From assembly GCA_018343915.1 (NCBI GenBank), contig JABRWF010000002.1, positions 558,001 through 622,000 on the forward strand: a stretch of 64,000 nt of DNA, given 5' to 3'. The notes under the pieces were generated by a model. It ran no database searches, was not told the origin of the DNA, and was given only the letters and a program-made list of their open reading frames with translations. This document shows positions 1-11,837 of the stretch, piece after piece; the first letter of the stretch is position 1; each line of letters starts with the position of its first letter. Position numbers and translations under genes: made by a program. Source of the DNA: Agroathelia rolfsii. Lineage: Eukaryota; Basidiomycota; Agaricomycetes; Amylocorticiales; Amylocorticiaceae.

Positions 1-1058
1 GGATGCATGCGTACTCGCATACAACAATATCTCAGCCCTCCGACAGCAGATTCATCCGACGCATCGCGTTCATGGTATCTTCACGGGACACGATTGGGCC
101 CCGAATGGTAAGCCAAAAAGTCACAGATAGGCACTCAGCATTCTTATCCTTTTCCCAACCCATTCTTTATTGCAATATAGTTATCCCGGATAACGCAAAA
201 ATGCAGTATGTCATTATCACGATCTTTGCGTTTTAATGCGTGGAATAACGATTATCACTATCTGACGATTACTAGAATCCTCGTCCGGGCGCCCACCTGG
301 GCTAAACAACAGGAAACATTAAAGCGCGTCATTCCATGCATCGAGTAAGTAATTCTCCTCTAGAGAAACCGATTATCCTACACTTCTAATAAAACAACAA
401 ACACCATCCTAGAGCCGCAGCCCTTGCTACAGGATGCAAGGTCGATATCAAACCTTTTGGTGGCATGACTGATTTACGGCAGAATACTGTCCTAGGTGAG
501 GATAGATCCCTTGATATCCCTATGTTCCGTGAATAGATGAATGAAGGCTGATGAGAGAAATTTGGCTCATTAGGCTCGGAGCTAGCAACCTTCATCCGAG
601 ACCGTTACAGCGGTCATATTGACTTTGAGTACGGTATCTCTGGCGCTTCAACCGATTTCGTACGTTGTTTATAATCCATATATCCATATCATGATTTGCA
701 TTTTTTTTTCTCCCTGAATATTGATGATTTGATATTGTCAGGGCAACGTCTCCTACATCCTACCTTCCCTCCACCCAGGCTTTGGTATGTAACACTTTGG
801 CCTTAACTGCATCGCCGTTCCTTCTTAGTACAAGAAATTGATCGCTAACCGATCTTTTTTGCAGCCATTCCGACAGAACCCAACGGCGGGAACCACACGC
901 CCGCTTTCACGAAAGCGGCGAGAACCCCGGCAGCGCACAAAGAGACGCTCACGATCACGAAGGGACTCTCTGCACTCGGAGCACGTATGTGTGACGATGC
1001 GGCGTTCTTGAAGGATGTCAAGGATGCATTTGAGGAGGATAAAAAGTTGCGCGGGTGA
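1..1058 (+). CDS. M20 family amidohydrolase (PM20D2/AmhX-like), 3' part
   Basis: The 5' end lies outside the window. Eight exons join in frame: 1-107, 181-205, 276-344, 413-495, 574-659, 742-784 and 865-1058, with GT-AG introns of about 70-80 bases (seven junction blocks are resolved; any earlier exon is off-window). The protein reads ALDACVLAYNN-like text followed by RVHGIFTGHDWAPN, ILVRAPTW, DLRQNTVLG, GISGASTDF, GNVSYILPSLHPGF and ends NHTPAFTKAA...ALGARMCDD. These are hallmarks of the C-terminal half of M20D metal-dependent amidases, including the dimerisation domain and the late GNVSY/HTPAF segment. Family members hydrolyse N-acyl amino acids or dipeptides with bound metal ions; most metal ligands would lie upstream and cannot be checked. 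The stop is TGA at 1056-1058. Family assignment is firm, substrate unknown. Confidence 0.85.
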
Positions 1059-1559
1059 TATATAGCCTGGATAGGTTTAAATGAATCGGGGCTACTTATC
1101 GGGGTGGGGATGAGACAGGTTGGATGATTTTCTCGCGATGCAAGATGCATCAGGAAAAATGAAATGGAAGGAACAAGCATTTATGATATTAAGCATCAGA
1201 AGATTCGAGCTGTAGTCTGCCAGTTGTCACACCAAGTATGTCTAACGCCAGAGAGAGAAGAGGTTTAGCTCCACATCTCGAGCACTATGTATTGGTATTG
1301 GGAATGATATACAAAAACAAATAGTCGGAACATGTTGTGTACTTTGCATATCATAATATTATCATAAAATACATAGGTTAATTTAACCTCTAATGTCAAA
1401 GGATACCTTAGACCGCTCTTTGAATAGCAAATATTAAGACAGAAAAGGCCTTATTGGATTCTCTCTATACGTCTCTATAAGCAGAAACAGATCATTTAAA
1501 AAAAGCTAGTCTGAAGCCCCTAAAAAGAAGAGGTATCGAACACAAATAGAGAAACGAGC
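1059..1559. other. Intergenic gap between convergent genes
   Basis: This A+T-rich stretch lies between the stop codons of two convergent genes. It should hold both 3' untranslated regions. No open frame or RNA gene is recognised. Confidence 0.5.
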
Positions 1560-3286
1560 CTACAACTTCGACTGGCCGACTTTCCTGATTATAAAAGCAC
1601 CTAAATACTGAGCTGAATGAACGGAACATGTAGCAAAACAACAACAGTGAGTAAATGAATGATAGATTACGCGACGCTTGGCTCGGCTTACCCAGAGATT
1701 TTGGCTTTTCTTGAGCAATCTACAGCAAAATTCATGTACGATGATCAGATACCTTTTTCTTTTATTTGAGAAAACCCCTTACCAAATGTCCCGCTCCAGG
1801 AATTTTTACGTTTGATGCCCTCGCTGGCCGTCTCCACGCGCGGATCTGTGCCGCCTTGCATCCTTCCTCGCCATATGGCTGCTTGTCTTCACCGGGAAAG
1901 ACCCACCGAAGCTCGATGCGTGGGTCCAGGGTAGATAAGCGTTCCCAGACCTCCTGCATCACCCGCGTTTCTGTGAAGGTGATGCCTTCGAAGAGGCCGG
2001 GTTGTTTGAGTTTGGTGACAGTGCCGGTGCCGGATGGGTTGGGGGAGTCGTAAGTGCCCGCCTCGACGTAGATGCGGAGAGCAGCGGGGTCCCAGGCTTG
2101 GAAAAAGGGTATTTGGTTATACATCCTGAGGGCTTCCTCTCTTTAAGTAGAAGCATGATCAAAACAACAGCAATACTAGATGTAAGAAAAAGGAGGTGTA
2201 TGGAAAGGATAGCCTTACTTGGATGACCATGTATCCCTCCTGACGAATGCGCCGAGGACAAAGCTCTCCAACACAGTCTGGCCGCCCAAGTAATTCGGTG
2301 GCATGTGTATTTGTGGGTCGACCAGGAAGAGGGTGTCGAATGGCGCGGGGACAGTCAGGGCTGCCAATGTTCTGCGAGATATTTGAATTGTTTGCATAAG
2401 AAGAAATGTAATAGACGAGATGTAAATGTATAGGACATACGACGACGTCCCACCGTATGAATGTCCAACGGTGATAAACCTTCTGGATGAGAATCCATCC
2501 TTGCGTCTGGCATCGGCCACGCTCTCAGGCAGTCGCTCGAGATTAGTTGGCAATAGCGTATCAGGATTAGGAATGTCCGAGGGGAGGTAGTACAGCAGGA
2601 AGTTGAGAATATCGCGCGCATGGTCAGACCAATCAAAGACAGCGCTAAGGGAGTCCGCGTTGAGCAATGCACCATCGCCATGCTGAACGGCGTCTATAGC
2701 CCATATCTCGCTGATGTGGGCGCCCCCAGGGGTCTCAAGAAGGTAGGCAATCACAGGTTCCCAAATCTATGCAGAGCGTGTGTGTATATCAAGTTAGGTT
2801 TATCAAACGTACTGAGTGTCATGAATATCAACGCACCTCTTTAGGAAAGCCATTTGCATGTGCAAAGAATAGGGTGAGTCCACCACTATGGGATGGGGTT
2901 TTCTTGACGTATCGGTTGACGACGGACCAGTGCAGTTTCGTGCTGACGGGCAAATGACTGAGCTTTCCATTGTCGTAGGCTATCTTGAGTCTCAAAAGCT
3001 CTTGCATCTGCTCGGAGAGATGTTTGCGCCTCTCCTGCCTATTGAGTTCATCGGAGGGAGAAGCTGGCAGCGGCACATGCGGGGTTGACCTGGGGTAAGC
3101 AGCCGGAATGACGTGGGTGCTAAGAGTAAAGGTGTCCGCGAACGATGGCTGCCGGGTACTAGGCGATAGGGACGGGTATTGGGCCTGTACCAACGATGCT
3201 GGCGGCGTCTCGAGAGGCCGCAGGCTGCGTGGATGGATGGTGGGATAGTCGGGCAGCGTCGTCGGTTGTGGATAAGAGTCTGCCAT
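1560..3286 (-). CDS. Alpha/beta hydrolase with C-terminal SKL (Lpx1-like, probably peroxisomal)
   Basis: Six exons, transcribed right to left: 3286-2837, 2766-2441, 2371-2219, 2140-1783, 1719-1692 and 1612-1560, giving 455 residues. The fold-1 hydrolase core shows an early FFAHANGFPKE oxyanion segment, the nucleophile elbow GHSYGG (Ser nucleophile), an LVDPQI strand and a late GAGHL motif carrying the catalytic His. The N-terminal 100 residues are Pro/Ser-rich. If exon 4 were read through, the protein would stop at 1762 just after the His. Splicing at a GTAAGG donor (1783) instead adds IAQEKPKSL, the usual helix after the His in this family, and then a 53-base exon ending VGQSKL plus TAG. SKL is the canonical peroxisomal PTS1. 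Homology class is well supported; a lipase/esterase role in peroxisomes like yeast Lpx1 is inferred. Confidence 0.85.
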
Positions 3287-4560
3287 GATTGTGCTAATTA
3301 TTCAAGTGAAGTGCTGAAATGCACCTCATTTTGTAGTCTTCACCTTCTTCATCTGTTTCTCCATGGGTATTTCATCAAGTGAACATGCCGGTCAATATCA
3401 CCTGCTCCCCATCCTCTCTGACCCTCTCTCTCTCTGACCAACTTACATCCTTTCCACCACAGCTTAGGGAAAGCAAGAGTTATCATTCAGTGGGGTCTTG
3501 TGCTAGTGAAGAATGGTATTGAATTATCAATTACTACCATGATGACCCGAGTTTAGTTTTACTGAGAATTCCGGCTCACCCAAAATAAAGCTTTAGAGTG
3601 GCCTCTAGGCCTATGTTTCGCTTTTATTTATTTGTTTAACTGGTTGTATAAAATATCATGAAGTGATATGAAGCATTTTTAATGTGAAATTTGTGCTGAA
3701 TTGACCTGATATACATAAAACCCTAGCCATGTCCAGTGTAAGATGTGAAATAACGGGCGCATTTCTAGTTTGATATTATAGCCAGGTGCATATATGTAAC
3801 CCCTGTATCTACTAGTACCAACACCTCCTGATATTATTACAGAGTGTTTGCGGTCTCAGTGAATTTATTACAGGTCTCTAATTGCTGGCAGCGGCGCCTT
3901 CACAGCCACACCTCCAGTAGTCACGGTAAGCTAGTCTCCCTGGGGTAGACTCCGATGTTCATTCACTGGCTATTCGGAACGAGTCTACTCGTTGTCTCCA
4001 TTCAAACCACCAATGTGCATCTCTATTACATCTGCAGATGAATACACATGGCATTACATGTACTGAATATCGACTAACCTGGTCCCATGAGCCGGCAAAA
4101 GGGCGATCAGCGCATCGAGGGCTGCTTCGAAGACGACTCTCCACATGGTCGATGGCGATAACGGTTCTCTCACCCGTCTTTTCTCATATCTCCTCCTCCT
4201 GGTCCTCGCAGTGAACTGGCCATCTTGTCTGTCGCACGCTGCTCTAAATACAACTTGAATCATTCTCGGGGCGTCATAAAAGAAGACATGACTGCATTCA
4301 AATGCTCTTCAATTTACATATTTTGGGCTAGAAGATCATCCAAATGATCATACCATCAGCCTTGATGTTTGTTTTCTCGCCTCGTTCTTGGCCCATATCG
4401 CTAGGAACGCGCCCACGGAACGAGTCGCGTGGCCCTTTTTCCGTCCATGGTTCTCTTATAAACTCCCCTCGTCCGCGATGCCTTACCCCCTCGACGTGGC
4501 TCTCTCGTTCACGGTCACGGTCCGTCTACCAAGCCTGGCAGCAGTAGCATTATTTCCACC
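3287..4560. other. Divergent intergenic region
   Basis: This 1.27-kb gap separates the start of the minus-strand hydrolase from the plus-strand secreted peptidase gene, so it holds both promoters. A TATAAA lies near 4457. Short open frames here do not resemble any protein and are not called. Confidence 0.5.
4457..4462 (+). promoter_or_regulatory. Putative TATA box of the S41-like gene
   Basis: TATAAA stands 99 bases before the ATG at 4561, followed by a pyrimidine-rich stretch. The spacing suits a fungal promoter with a short leader. It is a sequence match only. Confidence 0.45.
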
Positions 4561-7500
4561 ATGGTTGGCCGCGCCGTCTTGTTCTCCTCGATAGCCACAC
4601 TTGGCTCTTCGGTTTATGCCGCTCCTGCCACTCATCCGAGCGAGGATCCTTGTGCAGTTATCGGAGGCCAAGCTTACGTACCCGTTGCACAGGCCCGCGC
4701 ATGTCTCTCATCCTTTCCGTTCAACCAGACCCTCCGGGAAAATGTGATGGACGTTGTCACGAAGATATTCAATTTTTACACCTTTGAGGACTATTATTAC
4801 AACTCCCCCGCGCCCTTCCAGGAGTCGACCAGGAATATCCCCGCAAATATCGCCCGAATCAACTCGGCCAAGTACTCGGTATGTCTACATCTTTTACTTC
4901 CCACCTTCCCCATACCCCGATGCAGTAGCTTTGAATCGTTGATGCGATCTCTGATCATTGATACCCCCTCCCCTCCCCAGTCGGACTTTGCCTTCAACGT
5001 CGATCTCTACAATTTTGTTAACCAGCTCAACGATGGCCATACACTATGGATCCCTTACTGCTACATTAATTGGCAGAACCTCCTCCCTACACCCATCGTA
5101 CAGCTCGCCATCGATGGTCAGCCCGGGATCTATGTCGCACCTGATACAGTCGAATACGTCTCCCTGTTCGGCACCGACTACACGTCCTACTATGACTCAC
5201 TAGGCTTCAACTGGCAGCGTTTGGCGGGAGCCAAGGTCCTTGCTATCGAGGGTCAAGATCCATATGATTATGCGGATTACATCGCCGATACGTACAGCGG
5301 CAACTACCTCGACCATAACGTGCGCGTGAACAGCGTATTTACGAGCTATAGGATCAGCGGTACCGCGTTTTCGCAGCGTATTGGCAACCTTGCCGGGCCA
5401 TACTTCCCGATCCAAGACAACATCACGTTCACCTTGATTCCTGTCAACTCGACCAAGCCAGAGACGGTCACGGTGCCGTTCATGGCTTCTTTCACGGGAA
5501 ACAACTTTACGGATTCTGCGTCTTAGTATGTATATTTTCGGTTTGATTACTTCAAATTTTATGCACTGGATCATGCCGAGCTGACTATATGCGCTCCCAT
5601 TTCTACAGCTGGGCCAACAACTGTGCCGCAACAAACACGACTAACGGCGTTGACTACAAAACGAGCGCCGCCGCCGACGGCCGCTCATCGCCCTTGCCTC
5701 CACGTGCTGTGCTCTTTGACAAAGGTCCCTCGAGCGCCATTGGCCTGCCGACACCGTACCAGCCCACGCTGCCCGCCATCAGTGGCAGCACGGGCGTCAT
5801 GCGCAACTATATCCTGCCCGACAACAAGACGGGCGTGATGTTTATTGGGTCCTTCGAGGGCGATTATTATCAGTTCCAGACGGATGCTTCGTCTGCGATT
5901 GATGAGTTCGCCGAGAAGGGAGTGGATAGGTTGATCATTGATATCACGAATAACGGAGGTAAGAGGCAAAGCCCCAAGTGGCTCTCGCTTTTTCTTTCTC
6001 ATGCTATTAGCTGTGTGGGTTTTCCTTTTCAATTTAAACAACGTTTCTTTTTCTCATCAAGGTGGTTACATCTGCTTGGGCGAGTTCTTGCATGCTTACC
6101 TGGCGGGTTCCGAAAGTGGCTACGCCGGCTTCCAGTCCACGAACCGCGCAAACCCACTCGCGCTTAAGATCATTAAGAACCTGATCAAGTTTGGGATTAA
6201 CGAGACGTACTCTTATTATACCGCTGATAACTGTAAGTATACGTACCACACACTTGTTTTGGGGTGACGTGGATGATCTAACGGTTTTTTTCTTTCTGCT
6301 TCCCTTTGGGATGCGAACGAATAGTCAATTGGCTGAACAACACGGCCATGCCGCCAACATACGATTATGATATTCCGGATAACTCGACATGGATCAATGG
6401 CCGGAAATATATACAATCTCAGCGGCTCTACGATAACTGTACGCCATTCAATGTTACGTTGCCAGAGAAGCCCAAGATTCCTCTCAGGTAAGAGATGAGA
6501 TGACCTTTCTTTCTTTCTTTTTGGGGCTGTTGCTGATTGCACATATCGCGCATGGCTTACAGTAATATCGCAATTGGTGAGTTTTTACCTCGGACTCACG
6601 TACACATGCATGCATATGCGCACCAACAACATTATCTGACTCGTTTATCTTCCCCGCTTCTCCTCCGTGATCAGTCGGGAACGGGAACTGTGCCTCTACT
6701 TGTGCCATGTAAGCTCTTGTTTCTACACTGTCCATCAACCATCACATCACCCATCATCACAACCCAAAAGAGAGCGACGTACTGATGGATAAGCATTTTC
6801 CATGTCCCTTCCTCCACCCTTCTCCGCCCTGTCCCCGCATTGATCCACACCGGTACTGACAACAACTCCAATTCTTACAACCACCGGCCCCAAAAATCAC
6901 AAACCAATATGAAACAAAACAAAACAAACCACGGATGGATGGTCACAGGTTCACGACGGTGATGTACGAGAAGCACGGAACGAAGATGGCCGTCTTTGGC
7001 GGCAAGGCCGATGTTGAGATTGAGTACAAGGGCATGGCGGGCAACCAAGTCCTCGAGTGGGCCGACATTGATTCGGAGATCAAGACAGCGAACTTGGCGA
7101 ATGATCCGTTAGCACCAAAGGACTTGTATGTGTGGTCTTACGTCCCCCCCCCCCTTTTTTTTGGTTTTGTTTGTGTTCTTTTGGGTGGCAGCTGATTGTG
7201 TTTTTTTTTTTTGTAATTTCTCTTTTGACAGGCTTGTCGACGGTGATTTTAGGTAAGCTATTGCATGAGATGGTGGATGAAACGCGTGCTTGTATTAACG
7301 AAAAAAAAATCCTCTTATCCCCTACTTTCAATATTATTCAATAGACATAACTGGCGGACAGGTACGATCCGTCCGGTTAGCTATTGAGTTGGTCTGATCG
7401 AGCTCACACGCCCTCTTTTTTTTTGCCGACACATAGCATACAGCTGGCTGGATGAAAACACACCTATAGGTATGTTGTATGCGCCAGATTCCAGAGAGTG

Positions 7501-7854
7501 GCGCGGGGATCATACTTGCGATCATTCAACGCATACATTTCGGTTACAATTGCTGATTTAAATGTTTCTTGTTTATTTGCAGCTTACAAGTCTGAGCAAC
7601 CTCAATGTATGTATTTGTATTTGATACAATGCAAATAGCTGGGTGCTGGAATGCTCACTTTTCGCTCACCCCTGTATTTTTTTTTTTTGTCTTTGCAGAC
7701 CGCTTCCAGTACACCAATGAAACGTACAACAACCCGCAGGCTTTGTGGACATTTGCGTGAGTAGATGGTTTTTTTTTTCCCTCCTTCCCATAGTTGTATG
7801 TGGAGATGCTCAATTATTCGTAACAACCGTAGCGCGAGTAAATTGTTCGATTAG
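4561..7854 (+). CDS. Secreted S41-family peptidase-like protein (ustP/CPAF-like), 14 exons
   Basis: Exons: 4561-4878, 4981-5525, 5609-5958, 6062-6232, 6325-6487, 6563-6576, 6675-6708, 6949-7125, 7232-7252, 7345-7361, 7437-7469, 7583-7606, 7699-7756 and 7833-7854, giving 648 residues. The start MVGRAVLFSSIATLGSSVYA is a signal peptide. Motifs match fungal S41 proteins of the ustP type: NQLNDGHTLW (the His region), an interior PDZ-like section, LIIDITNNGGGYICLG, VGNGNCASTCAMF and NPQALWTF near the end. Many N-X-S/T sites fit secretion. At the end, splicing the GTGAGT donor at 7757 to the AG at 7832 gives the tail AASKLFD; reading through would stop at once at TGA 7758-7760. In S41 enzymes a Ser nucleophile is expected shortly after the GG; here Tyr occupies that place, so activity is uncertain. 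The family is clear; the substrate is unknown. Confidence 0.85.
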
Positions 7855-9048
7855 ACGATCGGATGTGCAGGAGGGGCCATTGATGGTGTATGCAACTTTA
7901 AGGGACGAGATAGGGAGAAATGATGATGATGAATATAATAGTAATGTTATGTACAACTTGGATCAAATGCGATGTACGGCATTTTCATTGTCAATCACCC
8001 AATGTTCAGGCGGACTCTTTTGCGAGCTTAGGAGCCCGAAGTTCGGACTGGCAGATAGATTGGATAGTGCCTGAAAGGTATGCTTCTGGTCTCTAAACAA
8101 ATAAAGCTAAAAACCGTGGTCATGTGATGATTTTCTTTGGCAGAGATGGCTACTGGGAATTTTCTGCTCAAATTCATGGAATGCTTGAACTCAAAGGCAA
8201 AGTGCTCGAGTACAATGCAAGAGAATGAATCGGATGAGCTTCTATATTTAATATGCATACCTATTCAGCTTGAACTTGCTGACCTGAATGGGGATACTCT
8301 GTGGTCTAGACTCAAACGCTTGTTTGAACCAGTGAAATGACACGTTAAGCTCTGTGGCGTTGGAATGGAATGCTTACAGCCTTTCACTAGCCTGAATTTC
8401 GTGGCAACTTTGAGTGCGTCGTCCGAGAATGGTAAGTATGTGAATTGCGCACTTGGCACGTCATACCTCCATTGATTCTAACAATTCACGAGGGAAATAA
8501 TAAACCCCATTTGATGAGCCCAATCACTCCCATCACACCCTAGTCGAAGCTATAATCGCTAGTATATGTTGTGTTTCCGGATACCATTCAAGTTTGACCA
8601 TGGAAAAGCTCCTTACATATCCGAAATAACCGTTGCACAGCCCGCTTTTATCGTAAGACCATGAAATTCTCAGACTGCTCTGACACAGATCACACCTTTG
8701 ATCCGCCAATCATTCTGCTTTTGACGAGGGTCGATCCATGGAATCAATAATCTCGTGTGTCCATTCCAACGCTTGCAATATGCATTACGAAATATACGAA
8801 CCGAACGCATCTTCTTTCTTCTCCCGTTGACCTGAGGTTAGTATGTACTTTAATGCAAATACGACCTGACGCACCTGATACACCTGACGCATTGCGTTTA
8901 TAGATTAGCACTAGTGCAGCCGATACCTTCTGACCTCGGACATGATATTTTGACTTCGCCTGTCGTTGAAGATAGTAAGAAGGCTCTCAAAACGAGGCAT
9001 TTGACATAGAACTTGCCCGAAAAATGAAGAGGCGATACTGCCTGTCTT
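7855..9048. other. Intergenic, no gene recognised
   Basis: This stretch follows the S41-like gene. It contains only short frames with atypical protein text, and no promoter or RNA gene was recognised. Confidence 0.4.
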
Positions 9049-9429
9049 CTATGCCGTCGGTGCCACAGCTCCAACTATTGAAAATACCACCAAGAGAGAT
9101 ATGCCACGTTGGAACACGCGAGCGCGCTTGGCAAATCGCATAGGCTCGGGTCTTGGCGGTGTCTGTAGTATGCCTCCGTTCGGAAGCTAGTAAAGAACCG
9201 GCAAAAACAATGATGCAAACACTCCCAATGGTGATGCAACCCCACATTTCTTACCAACGACCTCTCCAGATCAAATCTGTAGTCCTCGTACCGAAGCCGT
9301 CGGGAGGCTGTTGATGAGATTGCCAAAGCGAGAACACCGTAGACTTTGAGTACAGTCGAAATTATCTTGGTGGATTTGAACACCTTAAAAGCAACCTTCG
9401 GAGGCGTCGGCTTTTTCTTACATGGGTGC
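9049..9429 (-). pseudogene. Possible relic or 3' part of a small membrane-protein gene
   Basis: Two frames join well. A minus-strand stretch down to 9255 ends FDLERSL at a strong GTAAGA donor. The acceptor before 9186 continues LPNGGILQTPPRPEP and RGISLLVVFSIVGAVAPTA before a stop at 9049-9051. The first part has a hydrophobic run (VYGVLALAISS) and the last a second one, suggesting a two-span membrane protein of about 100 residues. No in-frame ATG begins the first exon, so either more exons lie upstream or the gene has lost its start. A GTGAGT donor further upstream (about 9545) could belong to it. No family was recognised. Confidence 0.3.
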
Positions 9430-11837
9430 AATTAAATGCTAACTTTCGGCTTAGTAAGACTAGGTAGGTGTGCTGCATAGGACCATAATAAAAAAACACA
9501 GGGACTGAAGGTAGGGGAAACCGAAGTCCCCGAAGATTTACTCACTTTGGTAGGTTTAATTTCTTCGAGCGGCCATCATTTTCCTCGCCGTTTATTCAAT
9601 TCGAACGGATACTTGCACACATTTATGTAATGTCTTTAAATCCTAATATTCTCTTTTTATCAGTAGCGGGAAGTATCGTTCCATAAGACTTCTTTGCATT
9701 CTAAATGCTTTATGCAGTCTGTATTCCAGGAAAGTTTTTTTTCTCTCTCTCTCTCTGTAGACTGTTTGGTTGCGGTAAATACGGCAGTGCGCACGCGATA
9801 GGAAAATGGTACCATTATATATCATGATAGATTCATTCTACTACGTGCAGAGGCTTTGGGATGATGGAACATACCCTAAAGCTGCCGCCCTCCCCAAGTC
9901 TGCTTCGATCAACTCAGGACAGCTCTGACAATACTGCATGATATGAGAGGATATGGTAGCGTAGTGATTATGATTTTATAGCCTGAGAGAGCAACAAGCC
10001 ACATGAACATATGGATTTTGATCTTTCCGGTCTTTGAATAGGGCTTGATCACGATGTTTGTGATCTAAAAACAGCAGCAGCATCAGCAGTCTTGGGAATA
10101 TTTTCTGACAATTATGTGCCTGAGTGTCAGATATTCAGTTATCATAACGACTTGAAGCAGCAGAAACTGCGACGACCTCGACTTATCAAGCGCCCTTGAG
10201 ACTAGGTGTTCACGAACAGCGTTTTTGTTGGGCTGCTTGAGAGGATCCAAGATGGGAGAAGAATTGACTTGACAGATACACTGGCAGTCTCACCGCCGTC
10301 TGTCCGTTTCTTGACGGCTCGAGTAACTGTGTTTTTTGTTCAGTATCATCATATCATATTCCAAATCATTATTGAGCCCGATATTTTGGGACGCTTTGTA
10401 AGAGTATCAAAATGCACAAGCTCACCGCGAGTGACAGTGACAGGGCGGTCTACCAATTTTTTTTCTTCATTAAAAATAATGGAAAGATCGAAGGTGCTCA
10501 GCGGGTTGTTTAACTGTGTAAGATAAGTCAGCAGTTTGCTTGAATAAGGAAAATTGATGCTCAGGAGAGAAGCGAATACGATAAAAACTGGTGTGATCCT
10601 GTGTTTGCTAGATTACTTCAAACAGGCGCTGATTGCAAAAAAGAGGACCGAACAAAGGAGGAAAACACACGGAAAGCCGTGGCGCACGGGATTGATGGAA
10701 TTGTTTTACACCTGACTTGCTGTTGCGTTATGCGCAAATATTTTGCTCCGCTGCCGCCCCAAACTTTTTGAAGTGAACAGCAGACGAGTTGTGGCTATTC
10801 CGGTGATGATAGGTGTTTAATGCCACGGAGATGACTTTTCGTCAACAAATGTTGCAGCGTTGAGATGTTGACTGAGCGGTTTTCGGTATTCCAACAAGAC
10901 ACGAAACAGAGCTTAGATTATTGTGAAAAAAAGGGAACATGTCTCACTATGCCATACTTTACAAGCACATCAACTAAGGCAGACAAGCGATGTCATTCAT
11001 CAGGCGATTTGTACATCCGTTATAATTGCGTACACTGACACTGACACTGCAAGGTAGTACTGCTTTGAATAGTACGACAATCACTTATACCGCCCAAGGT
11101 GCAACTCCGAAGTTCTCCTTAGAAGAACATAGGATGACAGAAAGGAGACGCAACTGACCGTGGGTATGTCCGGTAAGATTGGTAACGGTGCAACAGCTGC
11201 TGTGCTGATCGTGACAGCATACTATTACTATAGCTGTGCTTGCGGCTGAAAGAGTTACTAGGGGCGTTTAGGATCCGACCCATCAATTTCTTTCCATAAA
11301 AGGTGTCGGATCTCGGAACAGAGCAATGCAGGCCCTTTTGAGCACGCGAAGACCGCTCCTGCCAAGCACGCCTCTCAAGTTATTTTTGCTCTCGATTTTT
11401 CTTGGGATTTCTGGGGTTTATTTACCGCTTACATCTGAGACAATCCCCTAAGAAGTTTTGAAAAACACGATTCTTGCTAGCACTACGCACAGGGATTGGC
11501 TGGGCAGAATACCATTTTGTTTCGCGATGTCGACAAATGACCAGTACACCAGTTCAGATCCTGCGCGGATCAACTGGGGCTTGGGCTATTAGACGGCAAT
11601 TAACACACCTGTTTAAGAGCCGCCTTGCGACTTGCACGAGTCTTGGTTCCGATCTCATAGCGCCCATCTATCAGCGAGTGTATGTAATTCATTCAATCAT
11701 CGAATTTGAACCGGTCTCCTTAGCGCCTCCTCCCTGGGGCCCTGACGCCATGTCTTTAAAGCCCTGCTTGACCCGGTTGCCTGGTCTGCTCGACGACTCC
11801 CCATTCGGCCTACACTGTATACCGCTACTGCTTGTCC
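9430..11837. other. Long gap without a recognised gene
   Basis: Short frames (for example 10206-10526, plus) do not resemble known proteins and have no supporting splice pattern. The last 500 bases should hold the promoter and leader of the gene starting at 11838. Confidence 0.4.

Noticed and set aside
7757..8094. Alternative last exon of the S41-like gene (8012-8094) or ending at TGA 7758
   Set aside because: Both give atypical tails; the acceptor at 7832 gives WTFAASKLFD, which matches the family ending.
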